64,000 bases of DNA from Subdoligranulum variabile (lineage in GTDB: Bacteria; Bacillota; Clostridia; Oscillospirales; Ruminococcaceae), in contig NZ_CP102293.1 in assembly GCF_025152575.1 (NCBI RefSeq), positions 806,001-870,000 of the forward strand, given 5' to 3'. Below, piece by piece: positions 49,601 to 58,409 of this stretch. Position numbers and translations under genes: made by a program. The notes under the pieces were generated by a model. That model was not told the origin of the DNA and ran no database searches. It saw only the letters and a program-made list of their open reading frames with translations. The first letter of the stretch is position 1. Every line of letters starts with the position of its first letter.

Positions 49601-51871
49601 ATAGATGTATCCCACGCAGACACGCAGATAATCGGTGGTGACGCCGCCGGGGATCTTGATGGTGTAGTAGTTCTGGCTGCCGTCGCTGTGCTTGGCGATG
49701 GTCACGCCGGAAACCTGGTACTCCCGGCCGTCCTCCCCGCGGGCGTACAGACGGACGTTGCCGTAGGTGCCCCGGTCCTCGGAGGGAGACAGCGACAGGC
49801 TGCCGATGTGGTAGCGGGCGTCAAAGGTCACCCGCACACCGCCGTTGTCGGCATAGGCCGCGCCGTCATCCCAGTCGTCCAGACCGTACCAGGAGGTGAA
49901 ATCGTTGTCCACCACGCCCCAGGCGGTCTTGCCGGAATCCAGCGGGCTGTCCTTCATGTAGCCGGCCTCGTGGGTCACCGACGCAATGTGCGCCGTGACC
50001 TCTCCCGCCGCGCCGGCCGTGTTGATGAGTTTGTAGGCCGGCAGCTTCACCGGGCTGACGTTGGCCGTGGAAGCCGTGGAGGTCAGCGACGCGGGGCCTT
50101 CGCCCAGTTCGTTGACGCCGGTGACATAAACCTCGTAGCGGGTATTGTTTTCCAGATTCTGGATGGTGTAGCTGTTCTGGGCGATGCCGGTCACCTTGGT
50201 GAAGTCGGCATCCCCCTTCTTGCGGTAGTAGACATTGTAGGTGTCGGTGTCCTTCATGTCTTTCCAGGAGGCTTCGATGCGCTGGAACCGGCCGGTCAGG
50301 CGCAGGGCGTCGGGGGCTGCGGGCAGTTTGTCCGCCTTGGGCACCACGGTGATGGCCTCGCTGTAGCCGCTGCGCCACTCGCCGTTCACCGACTGCACCC
50401 GCACGGTGTAGGTCTGACCGTTCTGCACCTTTTTTCCGCCGAAAGAGGTCACCGCCAGGGTGTTGGCCGCGGTACGGACTGTCTCGGTCTTGTCACCCAG
50501 GGTGATCTCCACCTCGTAGCCGGTGACGTTCACCGCCGGATCCCAGGCCAGCGTGAAGGCCTGGCTTTCCGGTGCCGCGGTCAGACCGGTGGGAATGTCC
50601 ATGGTGGGCGCGGGGATGCGGGATTCCATATCGTTGAGGAATTCCACCTGGGAGATTTCGGCCAGGCTGCCGCCGCCCGAAACCGCCGTGATCTTGATGG
50701 TGACCTTCTTGACGGCGATCTGGCCGCCGAAGTCCACCGCAATGGAACCGTCGGGCTGTACGGTGGCCGCGCCCAGGAAACGGGCCAGCACAGAACCGCC
50801 CACCGTGATGGGCATGGTCTTGGTCTCCCCGTTTTCCTCGTACTCCACCATCACGGTGGCGCCGCTGACGGCGCTCTCCGCCGCGGGCGGGGTCTGGAGC
50901 ACCAGACCGGCCATGGGTACGGCGGCCTTGGCCGCCTTCTCAAAGTCAAAGCTAACCGTGACGGGGTTTTCCTCCGAGATGGCGCCGTCCGAAGCAGGCT
51001 TCAGTTCCACCGTGCTGCCGCCGGTCAGCAGGTCTTCCAGACTGCCGCTGACCACCTGGGTGGATTCCTCCTTCTCCAGCGTCATCAGGCTCTCGGGCAC
51101 CCGCACCAGTACCGAGGCGGCCGTGTCCCGGGTCTCCTCCAGGGAGGCCGCCAGCATCTGCAGGTCCACCAGGTCCGCCGCACCGCTGCGGTCCAGGTCG
51201 GCGCTGCCGGCCTGCCCGGCCTCGATGGCTTCGATCAGGACGTCGGTGTCCTGCCCGGTGAGCTGCCCGTCCCCATCCACATCACCGATGCGCAGGGCGC
51301 CGGGATGCAGACTGTCCGCCGTGTAGGTGTAGCCGGCCAGGAAACCGGTGTAGAGCTGCACACTGTACAGCAGCTCCCCCACTTCCAGGGTCTGGGTATA
51401 GGCCGCAAAGCCGCTGCCCTCTACCGTCAGGGTGTAGCTGCCCCGGGGTAGGCCCTTGAAACGGACCTCCTGCCGGGCAGGCTCGCTGCCGCCGGCGGCA
51501 GGCAGGATGATCTGCTGCGACCGCTCCGCAGGGCCGCTGAGGCGTACCGTGAAGTCGGCGTTCCCCTGCAGCGGCAGACCCGCCAGCAGCGTGACCGAAA
51601 CTTCCGCTGTATTCTGCGGGGCTTCCTCCGCCCCGGTTTCTTCCGATTCGTCTTCCTGCACAATCTCGGCCAGCAGTTCCGCTGCCGGCTCCTGTGCCGG
51701 TTCTTCCCCGGCGGGCAGTTCCGGCTCGGCTGCCGCGCTTTCCTGCGTGGCACTGCCCACCGTCTGCACGGCCGCTTCCGCGGCCAGTTCCTCCGCCAGG
51801 GCGGCCGGGCCCTGGGCCAGGATGCTCAGCAGCATGCAGCTGCTCAGCAAGGTGGCGATGGCTCTTTTCAC
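46685..51871 (-). CDS. Very large secreted M60-type metallopeptidase with dockerin-like, FN3 and F5/8-type C modules
   Basis: The protein has 1,728 residues from GTG 51871 (AAGGAAAGGA upstream). It has a signal peptide (1-27) and a Glu/Ala-rich stretch to ~85. A dockerin-like pair of calcium loops (DVDGDGQLTGQD at 197, DLDRSGAADLVD) spans about 190-250. FN3-like domains (e.g. PAAPDALRLTGRFQRIEASW) and F5/8-type C sugar-binding domains (DNDFTSWYGLDDWDDGAAY) follow. The peptidase core has zinc motif HEIGH at 1143-1147, then another FN3 and a C-terminal F5/8-type C domain. M60 enzymes cut O-glycosylated proteins such as mucin. No sortase signal or membrane anchor is present, so attachment may go through the dockerin. 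Confidence 0.88.
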   Translation of the reverse strand: MKRAIATLLSSCMLLSILAQGPAALAEELAAEAAVQTVGSATQESAAAEPELPAGEEPAQEPAAELLAEIVQEDESEETGAEEAPQNTAEVSVTLLAGLPLQGNADFTVRLSGPAERSQQIILPAAGGSEPARQEVRFKGLPRGSYTLTVEGSGFAAYTQTLEVGELLYSVQLYTGFLAGYTYTADSLHPGALRIGDVDGDGQLTGQDTDVLIEAIEAGQAGSADLDRSGAADLVDLQMLAASLEETRDTAASVLVRVPESLMTLEKEESTQVVSGSLEDLLTGGSTVELKPASDGAISEENPVTVSFDFEKAAKAAVPMAGLVLQTPPAAESAVSGATVMVEYEENGETKTMPITVGGSVLARFLGAATVQPDGSIAVDFGGQIAVKKVTIKITAVSGGGSLAEISQVEFLNDMESRIPAPTMDIPTGLTAAPESQAFTLAWDPAVNVTGYEVEITLGDKTETVRTAANTLAVTSFGGKKVQNGQTYTVRVQSVNGEWRSGYSEAITVVPKADKLPAAPDALRLTGRFQRIEASWKDMKDTDTYNVYYRKKGDADFTKVTGIAQNSYTIQNLENNTRYEVYVTGVNELGEGPASLTSTASTANVSPVKLPAYKLINTAGAAGEVTAHIASVTHEAGYMKDSPLDSGKTAWGVVDNDFTSWYGLDDWDDGAAYADNGGVRVTFDARYHIGSLSLSPSEDRGTYGNVRLYARGEDGREYQVSGVTIAKHSDGSQNYYTIKIPGGVTTDYLRVCVGYIYNNRPVSISEMRFYAYDSLEADILALYDDDLHVTLRSGVDEKTIEALQTRLDTPDEASGELHPEREALQRELDNARSLLTTTLSDVVEVHTTITAKKDGHLGFTGLNAWQPLGVTAKAGEEIIVYVGSSNVATGANAWLQLVATQYNSESGEVVSQPIQLKVGRNEIMVPELVTFDAEHGGALYVQFTGDNANDRYSVRVSGGATIPVLDLYGIDDPGQRKERVTAYVAALEAANDTLNSRHDELHGEHGTCEPQTCILNTTDIMLDQMMYSVPVSQLLAGLGSGSTADKAARLLSSLDAMDQMMTLFYQHKGLTDLAGAGDKNRLPSQHLNIRYMRMFAGAFMYAAGNHIGIGWDSVPGLGGGEPITLNEDGSYRSGDLFGWGIAHEIGHNINQGSYAVVEVTNNYFSQISQAHEGVRFGYDAIYSKVTSGTTGHSSDVFTQLGLYWQLHLAYDKGYEYEIYDNYEELFASRFYARVDTYARNTAQAPAPGGIKLTLGGDADQNFMRLASAAAQKDLTDFFVRWGMTPDAATAAYLAQFEPETRALYYGNDASRNYRFTHSESTSFADKAVLTGKTAAVVDERTPNQVNLTLATDAGDLLLGYEIARITYENGQPRTEVVGFTTGSSYADTVTTVNNRTITYQITAVDQFLNRSQPLTLPAVKISHDGSYDKSQWTVTTNMTSAADTTPDAGEHDPCEPEPVSAITKVIDNKKNTTYTGQANGEAVITLNFGKTLAVTGLKYTVTEGTPIRDYEIQIAAAGGSWQTLATGTFAGGEVSTVYFRNENNDPWVCTYDAAQLRLVVKAPAGEISVSELDVLGPTGDNVELLTTGIGTLSAPYVYEESTGQAIPEGSLVFTGSYKGNPAYNVVLLYDQDGNVVGGVDAEGSIVAHQIILAPDPKEGQLGEVSEGYWVYWIEPQDLEGMAMPETVRVELYRVDNATTNEGQRLTSDTLAVTMPDPLPPLTMGSQAD

Positions 51872-51977
51872 TTGATTCCGTCCTTTCCTTTCTGCGGGCG
51901 CCGCACCGCTGCGTTTCCTGCCAGAAGGCAAAAAACGCTGTATCGGTTTTGCGCCGGGTTGCTTGTATGCAGCGGCC

Positions 51978-52006
51978 ATTCTACTATAAAAGAACTAGGA
52001 AATCAA
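51978..52006 (-). promoter_or_regulatory. Promoter of the M60 peptidase operon
   Basis: On the minus strand TTGATT (52006-52001), 17 bp, TAGAAT (51983-51978). This leaves a ~105-nt leader. The AT-rich stretch 52007-52131 holds nothing else that I can support. Confidence 0.7.
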
Positions 52007-52131
52007 GCCTTTTTCGAAATTTGTTATAAAATAATTTTTTGACAGCTTTTATTTTTTTGGATTCATCGAAGCATCGTCTATTTAAAATTTCATGATTTTT
52101 TGCATTCTTTTGATTTTTCTGGTCAAAGGGC

Positions 52132-52178
52132 AAAAAAAGCGGCGTGCGCCTTCCCGGTGGAAGGCACACGCCGCTTTT
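52132..52178. terminator. Bidirectional terminator after the YfcC-family gene
   Basis: AAAAGCGGCGTG-c-GCCTTCC and GGAAGGC-a-CACGCCGCTTTT pair over about 19 positions with one mismatch. On minus this gives a U-tract for the YfcC gene. Confidence 0.9.
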
Positions 52179-52206
52179 CGGTTTCAGACTGCAGGGGAAA
52201 GCGCGA

Positions 52207-53724
52207 TCAGGCGAAGCCGATCATGACCGCCACCACCACGAAGATGGTGGACAGCACAAAGAGCATGCCCTGCATCTTGATCTGGAATTTGGCCCACTTG
52301 CCCCATTCCAGACGGGCCACGCCCAGCACGCCCAGCAGGCAGCCGGAGGTGGGCACGATGAGGTTGGTCAGGCCGTCGCCCAGCTGGTAGGCCAGCACGG
52401 CCACCTGGCGGGTGATGCCGGCCAGGTCGGCCAGAGGCGCCATGATGGGCATGGTGAGGGCCGCCTGCCCGGAGCCGGAGACCACCACGAAGTTGAACAG
52501 GCTCTGGAAGACATACATGAGCCAGGCCGCCAGCACGCCGGGCACACCACTGAGCAGGTTGCCCAGGGTGTAGAGGATGGTGTTCATGACGCTGGGGGTG
52601 GTGGGATCGGTACCGCCCAGCACGATGACGATGCCCTGGGCCATGCCCACCACCAGAGCAGCCCCCACCAGGTCGGCGGCGCCGCTCTGGAAGGAGGAGG
52701 CCATATCGGACGGCCGCATGCCGTTGAGATGGAAGATGCAGCCGATGATACCGGCCACCAGACCCATCACAAAGAACTGGGAGGCGATCTCGGGGATGTA
52801 GTAACCCTCCACCACAACGCCCCAGACGGTCCAGACGATGGTGACCAGGATGCTCACCAGCACCAGGCCCTGGCCCAGGGTGAAAGGCGCCGCGGCGGCA
52901 TCGCTCTGGGCCATCTGGTTGCGGTAGTAGGCGTCGCTCTCATAGGCCACCGAGGACTGGGGATTCTTCTTGATCTTGCGGGCGTAAGCCATGGTGAAGA
53001 GGACCCCCGCCAGGGTGAAGACGGCCCACATGACGATGCGGAATCCGGCACCGGACAGCACCGGCACCCCGGCAATGCCCTGGGCAATGGCCAGGCCGAA
53101 GGGGTTCATCCAGCTGGTGCCGAAGCCGATCTGGGTCGCCACATAGGTGACGCAGACCGCCACCACGGCGTCGTAGCCCATGGCGATGGTCAGCGGTACG
53201 ATGACCATGGCAAAGGGGATAGCCTCCTCCCCCATGCCGAAGACCGCACCGCCCAGGGAGAAGAGCGTGAACAGCACGGGGATCAGGATGATCTCCCGGC
53301 CTTTGGTCTTGCGGATCATGGCGTGGATGCCCGCATCCACCGCGCCGGTGCGCATAACGATGCCGAAGGCACCGCCGATGACCAGAATGAACGCCACAAT
53401 GCCCACAGCACTGCCGTTCTTATCGCCGGAGGTCAGGCCCTCGAACACATAGTTGAGCATGCCCTGGCCGCCGAAATCCTCGGTGCCGAAGAGAGGCACA
53501 CCGCTGCGCACCCGGTTGCCAGCCTCATCCACCGCATAGGTAAAGCTGTCCGCCACAATGACGGTGCGGGTCTTTTCGGTATCGCCCATCATGTAGCTGA
53601 TCTCCTGCGTCTGGAAGCTGCCCACCGGGATCAGGTAGGTCAGCACCGCGCACAGGACCACCACCGCAAAGATGATCACATAGGTATGCGGCATCTGGAT
53701 GGTCTTTTTCTTCTGTTTCTCCAC
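52207..53724 (-). CDS. YfcC-family transporter (C4-dicarboxylate/arginine/peptide uptake type)
   Basis: The 505-residue membrane protein starts at GTG 53724. It has about twelve helices. It begins with a basic MPHTYVIIFAVVVLCAVLTYLIP segment and has the family motifs GMGEEAIPFAMVIVPL, GFGTSWMNPFGLAIAQ and FVVVSGSGQAALTMPIMAPL. YfcC/ArcD-like proteins carry amino acids or small peptides. The divergent neighbour is a PepV-type dipeptidase, so uptake of a dipeptide followed by hydrolysis is likely. Confidence 0.9.
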   Translation of the reverse strand: MEKQKKKTIQMPHTYVIIFAVVVLCAVLTYLIPVGSFQTQEISYMMGDTEKTRTVIVADSFTYAVDEAGNRVRSGVPLFGTEDFGGQGMLNYVFEGLTSGDKNGSAVGIVAFILVIGGAFGIVMRTGAVDAGIHAMIRKTKGREIILIPVLFTLFSLGGAVFGMGEEAIPFAMVIVPLTIAMGYDAVVAVCVTYVATQIGFGTSWMNPFGLAIAQGIAGVPVLSGAGFRIVMWAVFTLAGVLFTMAYARKIKKNPQSSVAYESDAYYRNQMAQSDAAAAPFTLGQGLVLVSILVTIVWTVWGVVVEGYYIPEIASQFFVMGLVAGIIGCIFHLNGMRPSDMASSFQSGAADLVGAALVVGMAQGIVIVLGGTDPTTPSVMNTILYTLGNLLSGVPGVLAAWLMYVFQSLFNFVVVSGSGQAALTMPIMAPLADLAGITRQVAVLAYQLGDGLTNLIVPTSGCLLGVLGVARLEWGKWAKFQIKMQGMLFVLSTIFVVVAVMIGFA

Positions 53725-53802
53725 GATTCCTATCTCACTTCCTGCATAAAATTCGGCGCGGTATACATCTCTTGTACGGTACACCGCGCCAAGCGCTCCC
53801 CT

Positions 53803-53878
53803 ATAGTAGCGTAAAATGCAAGAAAATGCAATGCAAAATCCCAAATTATTTGCAAATATCCGCACAAGCCGGTATAAT
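53803..53878. promoter_or_regulatory. Divergent promoters of the YfcC and PepV genes
   Basis: Minus: TTGCAT (53831-53826), 17 bp, TACTAT (53808-53803). Plus: TTGCAA (53850-53855), 17 bp, TATAAT (53873-53878). The -35 boxes are 18 bp apart, so joint control is possible. Confidence 0.75.
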
Positions 53879-53927
53879 TATATTGTCTGTACCTTTTCGT
53901 ACAAGTTTGAACCACAGGAGACCTGTC

Positions 53928-55250
53928 ATGATGATGAACAATTACCGGGCCGAAATGATCGCCGCCATCAGCCGGCTGGTGGAGATCCCCTCGGTCTTTT
54001 CGGAAAGCACCGAATATCCCTTTGGTCCCGCCGTGGACCATTGTCTGGACGTGACCCTCTCGATGATGAAAGACCTGGGCTTCCGCACCTTCAAGGCCCC
54101 CGACGGCATGTACGGCTATGCCGAGACCGGTGAGGGCGAACTGTTCGGTGTGCTGTGCCATCTGGATGTGGTGCAGGCCCGCCGGGAGGACGGCTGGGAC
54201 CATGACCCCTTCCGGCCCATGGTGCAGGGGGACTGGCTCTGCGGCCGGGGCACCCAGGACGACAAGGGGCCTACGGTGGCCGCCGTCTATGCCCTGAAAT
54301 CCCTGCTGGATGAGGGACACGCACTGAACAAGCGGGTGCGGTTCATCTTCGGCATCGACGAGGAGACGATGTGGGATTCCATCCATGCCTACTGTGACCG
54401 GGAGGAGCGGCCGGCCAGCGGTTTTGTGCCGGATTCCACCTTCCCGCTGACCTACGCCGAAAAAGGTCTTCTGCAGCTGAAGCTGCGCTCCCCGAAGCCC
54501 TTTGCCCTGGCCTGCTCCGGCGGCGACAGCATGAACGCCGTATCTTCCCACGCCGAATGCCCGCGGGACGCCGCCGTGGAGCGGGCGCTGCGGGAACTGG
54601 AGCTGCCCTTCCATTTCACCGACGACCAGGTCTGCGCCGAGGGTCTGACCGCCCACGCCAAGAATCCCTGGAAAGGGGTCAGCGCCAACCTGAACCTGCT
54701 GCGGGCGCTGCGCAAGGCCGGGTACGAGCACGACGCCATCGCCTTTGCCTGCGATGTGCTGGACGGCAAGTTCCGGTTTGAGGGCTTTACCGACGAGGAT
54801 CTGTCGGACTTTTCCGGGCCGGTGACCGTCAATCTGGGCCAGTTCACCCTGGACGAACAGGGCGCTGTGCTGGGACTGGATCTCCGCCTGCCGGTGACCA
54901 TGGAGAAGGAGGACCTGATGGCCATTGTCCGCAGCAAGGCCGACGCCTACCACCTGACGGTGGAGGAGTTCGACTGGCTGCGGCCCATCCACGTGGCCCA
55001 GGACGGACCTCTGGTGACGAAGCTGCTCCAGGCGTACCGGGAGGTGACCGGCGACGCCAAGACCGAGCCCTATATCTCCGCCGGTGCCACCTTTGCCCGG
55101 GCCTTCGACAACTGCGTGGCCTTCGGCGCCAACATGCCCCACAGCCCCACCACCGAGCACCAGCCCAACGAGCGGATCTCTCTCATCAAGCTGATGCAGG
55201 CCGCCGAGGTCTACCGCCGCGCCTTCTCCTATCTGGTGGTGGTCGACTGA
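53928..55250 (+). CDS. pepV: M20-family dipeptidase, PepV/Sapep type
   Basis: The 440-residue protein starts at ATG 53928 behind AGGAG. Metal-binding motifs of M20 are seen at LCHLDVVQA and GTQDDKGPT (with the bridging Asp), then FGIDEETMWDS and a late histidine in TEHQPNE. The YAEKGLLQLKL region and long lid domain match PepV. It removes N-terminal residues from dipeptides in the cytoplasm. Two further ATG codons directly follow the first. Confidence 0.9.
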   Translation: MMMNNYRAEMIAAISRLVEIPSVFSESTEYPFGPAVDHCLDVTLSMMKDLGFRTFKAPDGMYGYAETGEGELFGVLCHLDVVQARREDGWDHDPFRPMVQGDWLCGRGTQDDKGPTVAAVYALKSLLDEGHALNKRVRFIFGIDEETMWDSIHAYCDREERPASGFVPDSTFPLTYAEKGLLQLKLRSPKPFALACSGGDSMNAVSSHAECPRDAAVERALRELELPFHFTDDQVCAEGLTAHAKNPWKGVSANLNLLRALRKAGYEHDAIAFACDVLDGKFRFEGFTDEDLSDFSGPVTVNLGQFTLDEQGAVLGLDLRLPVTMEKEDLMAIVRSKADAYHLTVEEFDWLRPIHVAQDGPLVTKLLQAYREVTGDAKTEPYISAGATFARAFDNCVAFGANMPHSPTTEHQPNERISLIKLMQAAEVYRRAFSYLVVVD

Positions 55251-55271
55251 CTCTTTTGGGAATACAGCAAT

Positions 55272-55303
55272 GCCCCCGGACCGCTGCGGCCCGGGGGCTT
55301 TTT
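55272..55303 (+). terminator. Intrinsic terminator of pepV
   Basis: GCCCCCGG and CCGGGGGC arms with an inner CCGC/GCGG pairing are followed by TTTTTC. Confidence 0.88.
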
Positions 55304-55321
55304 CTATCCTGCCAAGAACAA

Positions 55322-56587
55322 TCAGAACAGTTTGCGGCCCGCGGCGTACTTGGCGCAGGGGCGACCGTCCGACAGGTAGACGGTCCGCTCCACCCGCTCG
55401 GCCAGGGTGCAGGAACGGGTGGTGGGCAAATTGCTGTCGTCCAGGACTACGGCGTCGAATTTGTAGCCTGGCTCAAAACTGCCCACCTTGCCGAAGAAGG
55501 CACCGCCGCCCTTGGTGGCCATATAGAGGGCCTCGGGCATCGTCAGGGCGGGGGTTTCCTGATCCACCAGCCGCCAACGCAGCTTGGAACACTGGATAGC
55601 GTCTGTCATGGCCCGGAAAATCGACAGATGCGCGCCGCCGGCCACGTCGCTGCCCAGGCCTACCTTCTGCCCTTCCCGCAGATACTGCTTGATGGGGGCG
55701 ATGCCGGAGGAAACATTCATGTTGGACTGGGGGCAATGGGCGATGAAGACACCCTTTTCCTTCATCAGGGCGCGCTCCTCCTCCCCACTCCAGACGCAGT
55801 GGGCCATGATCGTGGGGCAGTCCCCGCCGAACAGGCCCGCCCGGGCGTAGGATTCGGCGTAGAACCGGGTACCGGGGCAGAGTTCCTGCACCCAGGCGAT
55901 CTCGGAGAGATTTTCCGACAGATGGGACTGCATGGGCGTGCCGAATTCCCGGTGCAGCTGTCCCAGACCGTTCATCAGCGCGTCGGTGCAGCTGGGGGTG
56001 AACCGCGGCGTCAGGATCGGCCGGACACAGGTGAACTCCCCGCTCTTCTCCAGCCAGCGGCGGGTCTCCGCCAGGGACTCCCCGGTGGTTTCCCGCAGGT
56101 AGTCGGGGCTGTTGCGGTCCATATTGACCTTGCCCACATAGCAGGGCAGTCCGGCCTTGTCCAGCATCTCCATGAGCTTCAGCGTCGCCGGACGGTGCAG
56201 CGTGGCAAAAATGCTGGCCCGGGTGGTGGTCGTGTGCAGCAGCCCATCCACAAAGATGCGGTAGGCCGCTTCTGCATAGGCTTCCTCGGCAAAACGGCTT
56301 TCCTCCGGGAAAGCGTTTTGCTCCAGCCAGTCCAGCAGTTCCATGTCCATGCCAAGCCCACGGTAGGCATACTGCCCCGCGTGCACGTGCAGATCTACCA
56401 GGCCCGGCAGGATCAGCTTGTCGCCGTAATCCTCCACCGGGATGCTCTGATACCCTTCGGGCAGCGTTTCAAAAATGCCCGCGACGGTGCCGTTTTCACA
56501 AACCAGATACGCCTGGGGATGCAGCTCCAGTTTTCCGCACTGGGGGGTATGGACAAGATTGCCTTTTATCGCAAAGGTGGTTTGCAT
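55322..56587 (-). CDS. guaD: Amidohydrolase, guanine deaminase-like
   Basis: The 421-residue protein is a metal-dependent TIM-barrel amidohydrolase: LPGLVDLHVHAGQYAYRG (H-x-H), SHLSENLSEIAWV, MAHCVWSGEEE and GLGSDVAGGAHLSIF. It matches the order of guanine deaminases, which turn guanine into xanthine. Other deaminases of the group (e.g. chlorohydrolase-like) are close, so the substrate is likely but not certain. It is convergent to pepV. Confidence 0.82.
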   Translation of the reverse strand: MQTTFAIKGNLVHTPQCGKLELHPQAYLVCENGTVAGIFETLPEGYQSIPVEDYGDKLILPGLVDLHVHAGQYAYRGLGMDMELLDWLEQNAFPEESRFAEEAYAEAAYRIFVDGLLHTTTTRASIFATLHRPATLKLMEMLDKAGLPCYVGKVNMDRNSPDYLRETTGESLAETRRWLEKSGEFTCVRPILTPRFTPSCTDALMNGLGQLHREFGTPMQSHLSENLSEIAWVQELCPGTRFYAESYARAGLFGGDCPTIMAHCVWSGEEERALMKEKGVFIAHCPQSNMNVSSGIAPIKQYLREGQKVGLGSDVAGGAHLSIFRAMTDAIQCSKLRWRLVDQETPALTMPEALYMATKGGGAFFGKVGSFEPGYKFDAVVLDDSNLPTTRSCTLAERVERTVYLSDGRPCAKYAAGRKLF

Positions 56588-56647
56588 GGGTTTTGCTCCT
56601 TTTGGATTGAGAAATTGTTTTACAGATCAGTGTATCACAATTTTCCA

Positions 56648-56686
56648 CAAAAAAGCAACCGTACGGCAAAAAGCCGCACGGTTACT
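56648..56686 (-). terminator. Intrinsic terminator of the lipoprotein gene
   Basis: On the minus strand AACCGTGCGGC-TTTTT-GCCGTACGGTT is followed by GCTTTTTTG. Confidence 0.88.
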
Positions 56687-56706
56687 CTGGATTTCAAGCG
56701 TTTTCT

Positions 56707-57900
56707 TCAATCGGTGACGGGTTCCGCCAGGGCAAAGCTGAAGCCCAGAAACAGGTTCGGCGAACCATCCTCCGTAAGAGGACATACCGCCCAACAGTCA
56801 TCGGGCAGGGGCACCCAGACCCGGGTCTCGGGCGCAATGTCAGGGTTGGGATATTGCAGCACATCGCTGCGCAGCACTTCCGGCGTCACCGCCACCGGCA
56901 CCGGGCGGGCCGCATCCCAGACCGACAGTGCCGCCCAGACAGGGTCATCCTGCCATTCCCCGATATAGGTGCCGTCAAGCAGCCGGGCAAAGAAATCGTT
57001 CAGCTGGTCACTCACCGACTGGAGCTGCTCCTCGCTCAGGCAGTTGCCCTCCGGGGGCTGCATGTACCGTTCGTACCGGTTCCGCGGCACCGGCCAGTCT
57101 CCCGGCAGTTCCTCGCAGGAGGTCATGGCGTATTCCGCCAGATTGTTGTCCCCGTCGTAGGTGCGGCGCTCGGTGACGGCAAAGGCCCGCACCTCCCCTA
57201 CCGCAAAGCCCAGGGCGTCCTGTTTGCGCCCTACCACCCGGGTGGCGGAAGTCAGATACACATTGTCCTTGCGGGTATCCGTCACATCCAGACTCCCCAG
57301 CTGCATCCAGGCACCGGGTTCCAGCCCCATGCCCTTCGCTGCATCATCTTCCAGGTCGCCGTCCATCGCAGAAAATCCGTTGATTTTGTCTTCCTCGTCA
57401 AAGGAGAACCGGAACTCGTGATCGCCCACGGGCAGCCCGGTAGCACCGGGCTCCGCGATGGTCAGCATTGCATACGGAGCCTCATACAGGCCGCCGCCCA
57501 CAGACACATCGGTGATGACCAGCCCGGTCAGGTCGGGCAGCGGCAGGCCGCTGTCCAGCAAAGAATCGGACAGAACGCTTTGCATCTTTTCGGTATCGTT
57601 CGTGTACAACGCCTCCACAAAGGCAAGGCCGTTATCGTGGCCGGCGGCGTTATTGGGCATAAACTGGCCGTCATACACATGGGGCGGCTGGGGCGTGGCA
57701 GGCAGCGTCAGCATCTCGTAGTCCAGCTGGGCGCTGGGGTCCGGTGTGGGGGTAGGCGCCGCGGTGGGCGTCGGCGTGGAGGCCGCCGTTGCCGCCGGGG
57801 TCTCCGTGGGCAGCGGTGTTGCCTCGGGGACGGACAACGATCCGCAGGCGGTCAGCGCCGCCAGCAGAAAAGCAGGGATTGCCAGAGGCAGTTTTCTCAT
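56707..57900 (-). CDS. Lipoprotein of unknown function
   Basis: The 397-residue protein starts at ATG 57900 (GGAGG upstream). It has a lipoprotein signal: a basic start, a hydrophobic core (LPLAIPAFLLAALTAC) and the lipobox LTAC. A Thr/Pro/Ala-rich linker of ~45 residues follows, then a folded domain I do not recognise. It is exported and tethered to the outer face of the membrane. It lies 23 bp downstream of the tyrosine phosphatase gene, with which it may be cotranscribed. Confidence 0.75.
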   Translation of the reverse strand: MRKLPLAIPAFLLAALTACGSLSVPEATPLPTETPAATAASTPTPTAAPTPTPDPSAQLDYEMLTLPATPQPPHVYDGQFMPNNAAGHDNGLAFVEALYTNDTEKMQSVLSDSLLDSGLPLPDLTGLVITDVSVGGGLYEAPYAMLTIAEPGATGLPVGDHEFRFSFDEEDKINGFSAMDGDLEDDAAKGMGLEPGAWMQLGSLDVTDTRKDNVYLTSATRVVGRKQDALGFAVGEVRAFAVTERRTYDGDNNLAEYAMTSCEELPGDWPVPRNRYERYMQPPEGNCLSEEQLQSVSDQLNDFFARLLDGTYIGEWQDDPVWAALSVWDAARPVPVAVTPEVLRSDVLQYPNPDIAPETRVWVPLPDDCWAVCPLTEDGSPNLFLGFSFALAEPVTD

Positions 57901-57923
57901 CACGGTACCCTCCTTCTTACAAT

Positions 57924-58373
57924 TTACAGAAGACTGCGCAGCAGCGCCGTGCAGCCTTCGTACACGTCCCGCCAGGTTGCCTCAAAATCGCCGGTGTACC
58001 AGGGGTCAGCCACCTCGCCGGGGCGGGCGGTGTAGTCCAGCAGGGCATGAATCTTCCCCGCCGGATCACCGCCGCAGATTCTGGTCATGTTGCGCAGATT
58101 GGCGTGATCCATCCCGATGAGCAGGTCATAGTGGGTGTAATCCGCCCGGGTCATCTGGCGGGCGGTCTTGCCGGCGCAGGAGATGCCGTGCTCGGCCAGT
58201 TTGCGCCGCGCCGGCGGATAGACCGGATTGCCGATCTCCTCGGTGCTGGTGGCGGCAGACGCAATCTCGAATGCAGCGGTCAGGCCCGCCTTCTCCACCA
58301 GATCTTTCATCACGAACTCGGCCATAGGGCTGCGGCAGATGTTGCCGTGACAAACAAACAGGATTTTGGTCAT
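57924..58373 (-). CDS. Low-molecular-weight protein-tyrosine phosphatase
   Basis: The 149-residue protein has the catalytic loop VCHGNICRSP (C-x5-R-S) at the start and the DP loop in ADPWYTGDFEATW, the complete signature of the family. It dephosphorylates protein tyrosines, in bacteria often those of capsule-controlling kinases. No tyrosine kinase is in the window. It lies 36 bp downstream of the AGCS gene. Confidence 0.94.
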   Translation of the reverse strand: MTKILFVCHGNICRSPMAEFVMKDLVEKAGLTAAFEIASAATSTEEIGNPVYPPARRKLAEHGISCAGKTARQMTRADYTHYDLLIGMDHANLRNMTRICGGDPAGKIHALLDYTARPGEVADPWYTGDFEATWRDVYEGCTALLRSLL

Positions 58374-58409
58374 GGGTTCATTCCTTTCTTTGCAAGTGGA
58401 ACCAAACCG

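Noticed and set aside
47603..51451. A 1,282-codon plus-strand open frame opposite the M60 peptidase
   Set aside because: It is the complement of a gene with clear domains and a zinc motif; the frame is open only because of high GC codon bias. It has no RBS and a composition dominated by Gly, His, Val and Gln.
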